Origin: Nageia nagi
Lineage: Eukaryota > Pinophyta
DNA length: 64,000 nucleotides
Assembly (NCBI GenBank): GCA_050084985.1
Contig: JBITNC010000001.1
Span: forward strand, 10,788,001 to 10,852,000
Reading direction: 5' to 3'
Both the position numbers and the translations under genes were made by a program. Positions 11,901-23,900 of this stretch are shown here, in pieces. Position 1 is the stretch's first letter. Every line of letters starts with the position of its first letter. The notes below the pieces were generated by a model that was not told the origin of the DNA, made no database searches, and saw only the letters and a list, made by a program, of their open reading frames with translations.

Positions 11901-14900
11901 TGATCTATCAGGTGCATAATTTCTGACTTATTTTGATCTGAATTTGTATTGAAAAATCTATATCAATAAAGCTGATATAGTATTGGATCTACAATTTTAT
12001 TTGCTAAATGACTAGGGTTTTGCCATAAAAATCAGAACTAAATTTTTAGGGTTTTGAGAGTGTAGTATTTCTAGCTATTTTTGGTTGGCTTTATTACACA
12101 CAAGCCCATATTGGTTTTAGAAAGTACTTCCATACTACTGACCATATCTTCACACTTCAAGCTATCATTGAGGAGGCTTGTTAAAGGTCTTCTAAAGGCT
12201 TTTGTTGCTTCATGGACTTTAGGAAGGCCTTTTTCGTTATTGTGTGTCACTTCTCTAGAAGCTATGTACCATTGGTATCTTAGATACTTATATTTCGCCA
12301 TCATAAGAAATGGTCATGATCGAGCACACATTTGCTAAACTTATATGATTGTGTTGGATAGGACGTTGTTTGATCACTTAGAGTGTGGCAATCACAGGGC
12401 ACAAGGCTAGGTTGGCTTTAGGAAGTACTTCAAGACTAATGAACATATCTTCACACTTCGAGCTATCATTAAGGAGGCTAGTTAAATATCTTGTAAAGGC
12501 TTTTATTGCTTCATGGACTATAGGAAGGCCTTTGATGTTGTTTTGCGACATTTGCTTCTCTAGAAGCTACATGCCATTGGTATCTCAGATATCTTCATTT
12601 TCGCCATCATGAGGCTCTAAGAAACAATCATTGGTCAATTTAGAACTGCCTACATACTATTGGTGTTGAACAAGGATGTCCTCTCTCACCAACTCTCTTC
12701 AGCATTTACATAAATGAACTTAGGTGTTTTTTCAATTGCACACTCACATTGATGGTGCTTGCATGTTGCATCATGTTTGGATCACTATACTACTTTTTAT
12801 AGATGATGTGATCCTCCTTTCTTACTCCCCAGAATGCCTTCAGAGACAATTGGATACACTTGCTTGCTTTCGTGACACTAGATAGTTAGCAGTTAGCCTT
12901 AGCAAGACTAAGGTCATGATTAATGTGCTTTCTCCAGGTTTCAGTTCTCCTAAAAAGTATAGACGATCGAGACCACAAGTGCTTAAACTTATTTTATTTA
13001 GGGGTTCAAGTTTTTGGTGCAACCCTCAATTTGAAACCAGCCTCACAATCACATTTTTGCAAAGGATATGTTTAAGTTTTTGTGCTAGAACACCAATGTG
13101 TTTAAATACACTTCCAGTATATTCCTTTTAAGAAACACCTCTTCAATGCAAGCATTAAACCTACAATTCTTTATGGATCATAGTTACAAGGTTCAGGGTT
13201 TGTTGAGTGGGCACATATTGAGAGGGTTGAACCTGTTATGCTTCAACACATGATCTATTGCAAACAATTAGTTCCTGAATGTATTGTTTATGGCAAGTTT
13301 GATCCTTCTTGAGTGTATATTTAGGGTCACCTCCTTTCTTCATAGACTCATGTTGCAACGTGACTTTGCTGCAAGTCGTGAGAGGTACCCATTTTTGACA
13401 GTATGTTCTTCAAAGGGGCTTGCTTCTTTAGGTTTCATTGGGTGCAAATGATGCTGGTATTCAAATGTTAATATGGTTCTTTAGTCAATTGGCATCTCCA
13501 TTCATTGACTTCCCCCTTTCAAGTAGTTGTTGGATGCTCCTTCTCACCTTCACCCTTGAACACCATGGTTAATAGAGTTACTAGTGATAACATCTATTAA
13601 CAATACATCCAGGTTACTTGGACCTCTTTCCCCAAGTCTCTTGGCTTCAAGGCAACTTTTTGTGCCAAACATTTTCTGCTGTTAGCACTGCTATCTACAC
13701 CTTGAATAGGTGTCCCACAAAAGCAGTTGAATGGAAAACTCCACACCTTGAATAGGTGTCCCACAAAAGCAGTTGAATGAAAAACTCCATACGAGGTATG
13801 GACTGGAAAGAAAAACTTCATACGAGGTATGGACTGGAAAGAAACTTGATATTTCTCATCTAAGGGTCTTTGGATGTTAAGCTTTTTCTTTTACAGTTTT
13901 TGAGAAAAAGAAGAAATAAGTTAGAAAAATGCATGTTTGTGGGATATGATAGTCAACATAAAGGGTATTGGCTCTTCTCTCCTTCAACAAAAGTAATTTT
14001 TGTTTCAAGGGATGTCAAATTCAATGAGGTTCCTATTGGCTCTTCTTCAAGTGATGTCCTTGAAGACTTCAAAAATTTTTAAGTGTTTGGATATATCTTC
14101 AGATGAGTCACCTCAAGAGCAAATTCTCCAACTCAGAGAATAACTAGAAGCATGACATTGAATAAGTCTCTCCTTGCTAAAATCAACAATCATAATGAGA
14201 CTTCAACCTTTAAGGAGCATCTAAACATGGTTGTTGGATGGATGCTATGAAGTTCAAATTTGAGGCATTTATGAAAAATGGAACTTGGGGACTTAATTCC
14301 AAATTCATCTTCAAAGGATGTGATTGGAAACAAGTGGATTTATAAGATCAAGTATAATTCAGAGGGTGAAATTGAGAAATATAAGGCAAGGTTGGTTGCT
14401 AAGTGTTTCGCTCATAAGTATGGAATTGATTATGAGGGAACCTTTGCACCAGTAGCAAAGATGGCTACGGTCAGATTGATCTTTGCCCTTTCAGCAGCTC
14501 AAGGTTGGAAGGTACTTCAACTTGATGTAAAGAGTGCATTTCTCAATGGTGACTTGAATGTTGAAATCTTTATGAGTCAACCAAAAGGGTTTGTTGTGAA
14601 AGGGAAAGAGTCTCATGTGTGCAATCTAAAGAAGTCTTTGTATGGACTTAAGTAAGCACCAAGAGCTTGGTACAAGAAGATTTCAGGGTATTTTGAGACT
14701 CTTGGGTTCTTCAAATGCTACTCAAATTCAGATCTTTATGTGCTCAATGAAAGAAAAGATTTGGTCTTAATTCTTCTCTATGTGGATGACCTTTTGATCA
14801 CGGGGAATAATATGGTGATCATAAATGAGTGCATAACCAAACTTAAGACAAAATATGATGTGATTGATCTTGGGCTCTTACACTACTACCTTTGTATGCA

Positions 14901-17900
14901 AGTGTATTAATGTCATAATTGTACCTACCTAAATCAATCCAAGTATATCTTAGATATTTTGCAGAAGTTTGGAATGGAAGAGTGTAGGCCTGTGGATATT
15001 CCCGTTGCTTCTGGAATCAAGCTTAAGACTAGCTCAAACTCTCAGTTGGTATATGCTACAGAGTATAGGTAGTTTATTGGTATTCTTCTTTATTTAACTA
15101 TTTCTAGGTTAGATATTGCTTATGCAATGAATCTGATGGCAAGGTTTATGCATAAGCCTTATGTTGAACATCTTCATGTTGCTAAGAAAATTTTGAAGTA
15201 TATTGCGGGCACAAAGGATCTTGCCCTCAATTTTATCTAGTTGTCTTCTTTTGTTCTTTTAGGGTTCTCTAATTCTGACTATGGGGGTGATAGAGATGAC
15301 AGGAAATCCACTTATACCTTTGTATTTAATATTGGATTAGGTGCTATCTCTTGGTCTTCCAAGAAGCAGCTTATAGTCACCTTGTCCACCATAGAAGCAG
15401 AATATAGAGCTATGACTGTTGCAACCCAAGAAGCAATTTGGTTTAGACATATTCTGAAAGAAATTGGGTATGAGTAGGCTGGCCTATCCTTGATATTTTC
15501 GGACAATCAGTCTGCCATTGCTTTGGCCAAGAATCCTGTGTTCCATCAGAGAACAAAGCACATAGAAATCCAAGCACATTTTATCAGGGAGAAAGTTCTA
15601 GATGGCACCTTGCAGCTTCAGTATTGTCCATTGAACAAAAACTTTGCTGATTTGTTCACCAAGCCCCTTTTTGACACTTAGTTTTGCAAGCTTCGAGGGT
15701 CTCTTGGGTTGTTGAAGTTGCCCTCAAGGGGAGTGGAGTTTGAATTCTTGTTGAATTCAATTTTTTTGTGGCAACAATTTCACTCCTATGAGGATATTTT
15801 GGCTGTATAGTGTTGATCTTTGTGTACATTTTTTTTGTTCTCCATGTGTGAGGAACTAGTATGTGCATGTTGGCATTGTTTAGTTATCCACATAAGATGA
15901 ACTTGTTTGTACACTTCTTGCACTGTTTAGTTATCCATGTGTGAGGAACTAGTATGTGCATGTTGGCACTGTTTAGTTATTCATATGTGAGGAACTTGTA
16001 TGTGTATGACTGGATGTATATCCTATTTTTTATAATGATGATCAACACATGTGTTTCTTATCCAGCAGGTGACTATGAGTTTGCTTGGCATCTTTGTGAT
16101 GACTTATAATGCACTATTTGATTAGTTTATGAATGGCATTATTTGATTCATTTATCTTATGTTGATATGAATATATGATGCGTATAACTGATTTTATGTA
16201 TGAGCTGCTTATAGCTTGTAGGTTTTTTCTTAAAATTATAGGTTACTTACTTTGGGTATGTAGGCTCATGATGTTGGATGACTGCTACTTGTACATTGAA
16301 ACCATTTATGGTTGATTGATGTATTATAAACCATTTGTTTAAATGGTTATGTAGTTGAGCCTTGGCTAGATTATATTATTTCTCAAGATGTCAAGTTCTC
16401 ATCTTCTATTGTATTTCTTATGGAGGAGAACTCTCTTACACTCTTTCTATCTTCTCCTCTCTCTAATCCAATATTACTTTAAGGGGGAGTGTTAGAATTC
16501 ATAATGCACTATTGTAAATATTATTCTTTGGAAGGTATCTATAAAATAATAAATCTTCTCTTATTGTAACTCTCTAATTAAACTCACTTAAATACTTAAA
16601 AGTATCCTAAATACCTTTTAAGTATTCAGTGAATTTAATATTTTCCTCCACTTGATCTTATGGCCATCTCATGGGCACAAGGATGCACATCCCATGTGCA
16701 TAGATTTTCTCCTATAAATAGAAGGCCTTTCTTAAGCCTTCTACATTTGAGTTTGAAGGATTGTTATGCTCTTAGAGTGTAGGTTGATAGGAGGAGAGAA
16801 TTCCATTGTTGTAAGAGAGTTTTGTGTCTTGAGAAGTAATAGATCTTGCTTAGAGTGGAGTACTCTCATGTTGAGAGGTACCACTTTACATGATTGTCTT
16901 ATTTGTGTGTGATTGAATGATTGTCTCTTGAGTAGTTACTTGAAGTAGAAGAACACTCCAAGGTAATCTTGGGTGAAGGAGGTTTCATCTCTCTCATTAA
17001 TAAACCTGGATATTGGACTTCCCAATACCAACGCCCCAACTATCGTGCCACCATTTTTCATCATTACTCCTCAAGGACTATCTCATCACCTTGACCACCT
17101 CAACTTCCTCCCCCGTGGGATAGGACTTTGTCGTCACACTGGCTCGTGATAACAATAATAAAATAAGCTTGGGTTTGATTCGCTTGCATTTGGAGAACAA
17201 TAAAGAAATGATGACAAGACTATTCCTTTTTGTTGATACAATGTGGGAAATAAGTCTTGAGGCAGTCCACAAACTAAGGCGGTGCCTAGATTGGCCCACC
17301 TTCAAAGTCGAGTCAGCCATAACACCGCACCATTAGATAGACAATTCAAAACCAGCTAGGTGTTTATACCCTTATTCAAAACCTTAATGGAATCACAAAA
17401 CATACATTAAAATTGCTATATTATTGATGACCTCAGTGTCGAGCCGAACTATCTTGGCACCATTGGTCACATGGCTTGACAGTTCCACTTGGTCAACTTA
17501 GAGTCTATTCCCACTATCTATGGATTGAGATTGACTACTATATCTCTTGCAATGATAGGACTTGTCGTCTTTTCCCTTTGTAGGAGGTGGAGAATGAAAA
17601 CTCATTTTTCGGTGTCCCATCTACTACAAGATTTGTGGACGGTACCATTGCTTGTAAGAGAACCTGGAGTTTTGTTGTCCACCTTCTTTTGCTACCCAAA
17701 TTAGAGATGCTTAGCCTTTTTCATTTGGGAGGTCATCATCTTTATACGTAAAGTTATATAGAAGTCCCCTAGGAAAACCGTTACACCACCAAGTTGATAA
17801 ACTCCTTTTTTTAAAGCCATCCTTGACATTGGAGGCACTAAATGTCCCCTTGATTGTGTACCATTTAGCACACTAGTAGGGATAGGTTGGTGCGACAGTG

Positions 17901-20900
17901 CGTGTTTTCATGCATTATTATAAGTGCACCTTGGTACTCCCATCAGCATTGAAGATGTTGCCAATCTACCTTTGTCTGATGTTATAGACTGTCTAGCTCT
18001 TCTTGCTCACATCTTGGACTAGGGGGCAATAGGTGTGCATCTTCTACTAGGATCCATTGGCCTTTCATGTTAGGAGAGACTTAGCTTAACCTAGTTTTCC
18101 TAACTCAGAATAGTCTTTTGTAATGTCCCAAATAATTTTCAATATTGTAATTTTGTGTTTGGTGTGTGTTTGTAAGCCTCTAGGAGAGGGACATCCACCT
18201 TTGAGAGGAGAATAAGTGCTTTTGTGATGTATTTTGTAAATATCTCCTAAAAGTGGAGTTATTAATATGTTTAGTAAATGTTATGTTTTAGTTTTTTAAT
18301 AAAATGGTATTATAATGTTATTAACATTAGCACTTTAATTCCGCATGTGCTAAAAACGTTTTTTAAATTATGAGCATCTAATGGTGGAGATTCTTCAAGA
18401 TCTAATGGTGGAGATTCTTCAAAATCTAACGGTGTAGTCTATTTGCCAATTAGGGTTGCAAGAGTATAAAAGAGGAAGAGTTGGTCATTTGCAAGCATAC
18501 TTGGATTATTATTTATTATCTTTGCAGATTATTGCAGTGAACAATAACTTAGTTGTTGGAAACCGTAAGGTACTGCAAATCCTTTAGAGGCCTAAGGCTG
18601 ATAAACCATAGGCTCATTTCTAGGCTGATGAATTTATTCAAGATTTGTGCTTAATTGAGGAGGAAACAACAGATTTTCAGTATCAAATCTAGGGCTTCAA
18701 AACCCTAGTTTTGCTTTAGGAGTTGGATTGCAGAAACAAGGTTAGATTTGTGCATGTTTTGATCTCAATAAACAAAGAAAGATATTTTGCAGTCAGATCT
18801 GGTTATTGGAGCAGCCAATTTTCTGTGTTCTAAGGCAAAATCAGATTTGTGGAGTCATCATTCAGCCATTTCCACTGTTGGAATAATTTTGTGAGCTTCA
18901 GATTTTATACTTGGCCAAACCCTAGTCGAGATTTCAGCCGTTGGGGTCAGATCTGAGATTTGTGGACAGTCTCTTGTGTTATTCAGTTCCATTTATTCTT
19001 TCTGAATAGATCAGAACTTCACTGCTATTTTTTGTTGGAATAAATCAGAATTGCAGCCATTTTCTGTGTTTGATCAGATCTAGGGGTCGAGTAACATTTA
19101 CAATTTTCTGTATTCTATTTGACTGGTATATTTCATCTTCCATGGATGTGATCAAATCCATCATTGGCTCCTTCATAGAGGTGAATGAAGATGACACCAG
19201 TTGCACCGCACAAACCATGTGACATCACTAGACAGGCACCTGTTGATGCTATCAAATCTATTACTAGCCCCTTTATAGCAATGGATGCTAGTTTTTTGTT
19301 TTATTTTTTGGTATTGCTAGTCGCAAGGGTTCTCAAACCCTAGCGCTTTGCTTTCATAACTGAATGTACTTTTCGAGTCTCATTGATTTATTTTGGTCAC
19401 CAGTGGACATTAATATATTTTCTTTCTTTCTTTCTACTCCACTCTTCTTTATAGAAGATCGTTGGTAGGGTTGCAACTTAAGAAAAACCATATCACCCAC
19501 ATCAAAGCATCTCTCAGTGTGATGTTTATCAGCATAGATCTTCTACTGGTTCCGAGCACGGTGCAAATGGTCATGCAAATTTATTAAGATCTGCCTACTT
19601 TGCTTTATGAGATCACCAGTTGTAGGTACCCCTGTCTCTGTAAGTGTCAACTCAGTAAAAGCAGGTGCATCATCCCTGTATGGTGCCATGAATGGAAACA
19701 TACCAATTGACATTTGGTAGGTAGTATTGTAGCAATACTCCTCTAAATAGAACCATCTCTCCCAAGCTGTTTGATAATAGGTGCAAAACTCCGTAAGCAC
19801 CCCCCAACCCACTTATTCACTATCTCAGTCTGGCTATTAGTCTAGGGATGATAACTAGCACTCGGAGTTAGCATTGTTCCTGTCAACCTTAATAGCTCCT
19901 GCCAGAACGCACTGATAAAGTGTGCATCTTGGTACGAAAAATGGTTTGGTGTAACCCATGTAGGTGAAAGACCTCTTTGAAAAAAGTAGGTGAAAGACCT
20001 CTTTGAAAAAAGTAACTGCTACTTGTTGCTCATTGAAATCACTAGATATAGAGAAAAAGTGTGCATATCTAGTCAATCGATCTACAACAAAAAAAAGCGT
20101 GCATCTTGGTATTAATGATGATCCATAGTAACCAATCTAGGTGAAAGACCTCTTTGTAAAGAATATTTTCTGTGGCACCCTCAAATCACTAGACATGGAG
20201 AAAAAATGTGCATATTTTGTCAACTCATCTACAATTAAAAATACAACTTTTTCCTCCAACCAAAGGTAAACCTGTGATGAAATCCATAGGCATGACTTCC
20301 CATTTTTGCCAAGGAATGGGAAGGGGCTGAAGCAAGCCTGCTAGGTGTACCGTCTCATGTTCCATTATCTTACAAATATCACACTCCTGCACATATTGCA
20401 ATGCATCATTCTTTAGGCCTTTCCAAGAATACTTGCTTCTCACCTGTCTGGAGATTTTGAATAACCTTGTATGCCCTGCAAACAGAGAACCACGGAAAGT
20501 TGCAATGATCTTATTCTTAAGCTTTGACCTTGAAACCAAGAAGATCCTCTCCTTATACAAGATAACACCGTGCATGACCTGATATGTATTGTCTCTGTCC
20601 TTAGTACGAATAGTATCCTCTATCGGCCTTGTAGCACAACTGTCATTGGCATACCCAGCCATCAATTTCTCCCTCCAATCAACCTCTACTGAATAAATAA
20701 CTGAATTCTCTTCTAGAAAGTACATCTGCATTGTTCTTCCCTTTGACATATTCAATGTCAAAGTTATAGCACTGCAGCTTACTCACTCACTTCTGATGCT
20801 GGTCATTAAGGTTGTGCTGTAATAGAAGTCACCTTAGATTGTTGTAATCTGTACACGCTGCACAATGCTGGTATGTGTCGTTGCTAACTTCTTTTTGTCA

Positions 20901-23900
20901 TAAATGATTGCCGCTTGATTGCATTTAACTTGCGAGTCTCAAAAGAGATAGGTTGTCATTTTTACAAAAGCAACACTAGTGCCTTCTCCAGAAGGGTCAC
21001 ATTTAACCACAAAAGTTAATGAAAAACAGTTATAGCAAAAATAGATTCCATGCACATTACCCTCTTCAGTCGATCAAATGCCTCTAAAGCTGCTATAGGC
21101 CAAGAGAAAGAAAGCATATTTATTGGTCAATCCAGTCAAAGGGGTTGTGAGCTTGGAAAAACCCCTAATAAATCTTCTATAACAGCTATATAAGCCTAGG
21201 AAACCTTGTAACTTTGTCAATGTCATTGAAGTAGGCGACTTCTGAATAGATTTTGCCTTGGTCTGATCCATCTGCACACTCGAAGCATTGATTATATGGC
21301 ATGTAAAGAATTTATGCATCCTGAATTTACACTTGCTCTTCTTTGCAAAGAAGGTTTGGTGCTACAAAATGGCCAACATTGTATCCAAATGTGCCAAGGG
21401 CTCCTTCCAAGTCCTACTTTAGATAAGTATATCATCGAAGAAAAGTAAAACTAATGCAAATCTCAGCACATGAGGTTTGAAGATCTTATTCATCGCCAAC
21501 TGGAAGGTAGCTGTTGCATTAGTGAGCCCAAAAGGCATCATTAAGAAGTAAGAACTCAAAAGTGTCGACAATGATACTTGAAAGGAGTCTTATGTTCATC
21601 TTCAGGTTTAACCTGAATCTGATGGTATCCAAAATGCAGATCTGTCTTTATGAAGTAAATGGTCCCATGTCATTCACCTAGAAGTCATCAATATGGGGTA
21701 TTGGATACCGGCTTTTGATAGTTTTCTTACTCAAGGCTAAGTAATCAATGGACATTCTCACGGTCCCATATCTCTTCTTCTCCAATACCGCTGAAGAAGC
21801 AAATGGGCTTGTGCTAGGTCTGATGTGCCATAAGTCCAATAACTGTTGTATAGTATGCTCTATTTCATCCTTAAAGGCATGAGGATGATGATATGGGGTA
21901 ACAATGAAGGGTCTAGTCCTTGGCTCCAACTCAAATAGTATTCTGGAAACCCCTATCTGGTGAAAGCCCTGGAGGTATGTCTTCCAACACTGCTGCATAC
22001 TTGTCCAAAAGAACTTGAATTTTTGGATGATACTCAACCTCCTCGGAAGTAGTAGTGCCCTGGGATATATCCTTAATGGTACAACACACAACAACCCAGC
22101 TAACTTGATCTCGCTTAAAAAGCCTTTCCAAACAGTGTGTATATATCTGTTGAGCTGATCCACCTGTCATACTTCTGATTATTTTCTCTTGCCCCTGGTC
22201 AACAAAACACAGTGGTCTAGTAGCTCTCAGTGAACTCACCAAGTGAATGCAACCACTGAATCCCTAATACCATATGAGCTCCTGCTAAGGAAAATGTTTT
22301 CTAGAATTCTATGCTGCCTTCAATGAAGACAAATCATTCTCTTCCAAATTGTGCAGACATTGCTCGGTACAAAGCCTGGAACATTTTTGAGCAGTGTTTG
22401 TTGATGTTTTTTATACTTTGCACATGAACATCATATTTTCTAGACATAAGTTCTTGATATTGACAAGCAACCTCATGAAAAACCCTGATTATTTAAAGTT
22501 GTAAAACATGCAGCAGAAGCAAGGTCTTTCAGGGCTGTATCTATTTTTCTGTTTTCTGTTACTGGAAAAATAATGCAATATTTATATTGTAAAATATACT
22601 TCCGTTGACATGGATAGTAGATTTCCGAAAGTGGTGGAATTGGTTAAATGTTGATTTATGCTATACTTTCCAGTTCTACACCTCATGACTACTTTAGGAA
22701 CTATAAGAACAGGCTGTGAGGTTTTTTGACATTGACTACGTTTTCCAGTTCTATGTATTTATGATATTTCGTTCTCTGAATATCATTTTACTCGATATAT
22801 TTGTGTTAGTGGGGATTTCGGAGGTGTGAAGATATTTGTTGGGTCAAAACAAACAAGGCAAATCCATCTCCAGGCTTGCGGCACGACTCCCACACATTAT
22901 TTCAACACTCAAAAGTAAGTCACTTGAAGCATAATGTATCGTAGAGAAATATTAGTTCATCTTTGGAAATATACTTCTATGGGACTGGTCTCTTCTTTGG
23001 TTTACGAGTATTTCTTGAATTTGCTTGTTTGGATGTTTTTGATTTGGTATATTAACTTAGACGACTTTACAGGAGCATTGTTTGATGGGTATAAAGGGAA
23101 CTGTTCGTCGGAGTACAGATGGACATATAATTCATGCTAATATTGATACAGATATAATCATTGCTGAAGAACCACCTCAAGGTTAGTCTCACTTCCTGCT
23201 CACAATGAAAAAAGCTATTGATATTTTGTTCAGTCTACAACATTTCAAAAATATGGAAAGCCATTTATAAGTATGCTATCAATTTACTATATTGCATTGT
23301 AGAACTGAAGTCCAGCTTGAAAGCTAAGACTGCCGATCATCTGAATTGCAAAATTACTCTTAAAAGTAGTTAAATGTTTTTATGTTGGAGATTTTAAGAT
23401 TGGCGAAGACAGTTTGAAGTTATATAGTTTTAGTATTGTTAAGAGTCTATACTTCTGAGGAACTCTTAAATTGTTTGTCTAGATTTTTGTGGTATCTAAT
23501 GGGTTGTTATATACAATAATCATTGTGTGACATTTTTTGAAAAAGTTGCGATAATTGTGACCTGTTAGAAATGCATGATTTCCTAAACATGCAAAAGAAC
23601 TTTAATGATGTGCTTTCATGCAACTTTAGGATCAACTACAAAACCTGAGGATCTGTATCGTATAATTGAACACTTTGCCCTTGGTTGTCGACGCATAGAG
23701 CTTTTTGGTGAAGACCATAACATACGTCCAGGTTGGCTTACTGTTGGCAAGGGGTTGTCATCCTCAAATTTTAATACGGAGGTATGCTAATGGTGTTGTT
23801 TTTTATTCAATTGAATTTCAACCCACAGTGTGTTATTTCTCTTGCATTATATGCATACTCATTCTTAAAATTAGACTTATGTTGGTTCAATTCAGTCTGC

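Larger units (their letters stand above)
9499..12098 (+). mobile_element. 2.6-kb non-autonomous LTR retrotransposon with captured host gene sequence
   Basis: The element starts TGTAATGTCC (9499), ends TTACA (12098) and is flanked by the 5-bp target duplication CACAA (9494-9498 and 12099-12103). Two LTR copies are recognisable by extended similarity (9499-9957 and 11193-11701). The interior has no gag, protease, reverse transcriptase or integrase. It carries a cereblon-like coding fragment and, just before the 3' LTR, a gypsy chromodomain remnant and purine tract. It was therefore presumably mobilised in trans by a chromovirus. The insertion target is the LINE reverse transcriptase, and a second LINE copy (12331 on) gives the empty-site sequence. 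Confidence 0.8.
13681..17030 (+). mobile_element. Ty1/copia retrotransposon, 5'-truncated, with 3' LTR
   Basis: Integrase C-terminal part, reverse transcriptase and RNase H follow in copia order, then an 800-bp spacer with tandem repeats, a polypurine tract (16481-16489) and a 3' LTR. There is no 5' LTR, gag or protease: the element begins mid-integrase at the LINE junction. Several in-frame stops make it inactive. Confidence 0.85.
3543..22809 (+). other. MTB intron 2, 19.3 kb, filled with nested transposons
   Basis: Exon 2 ends LCLKK at 3542 and exon 3 resumes [11 protein letters not shown] at 22810, which are adjacent in the protein family, so everything between is one intron. It contains remnants of at least three gypsy-type elements, one copia element, several LINE pieces and a MITE, described separately. 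An intron this long, packed with heterochromatin-type repeats, would normally need special handling for full-length transcription. Confidence 0.9.

Noticed and set aside
15842-16011. Regularly spaced repeats as a CRISPR-like array
   Set aside because: The 46-bp units are directly adjacent without unique spacers, and they lie inside a plant copia element.
18114-19107. TCTTT/ATTTT as target duplication proving a solo LTR
   Set aside because: Two of five bases differ and the 3' border of the LTR is uncertain, so it is kept only as a possibility.
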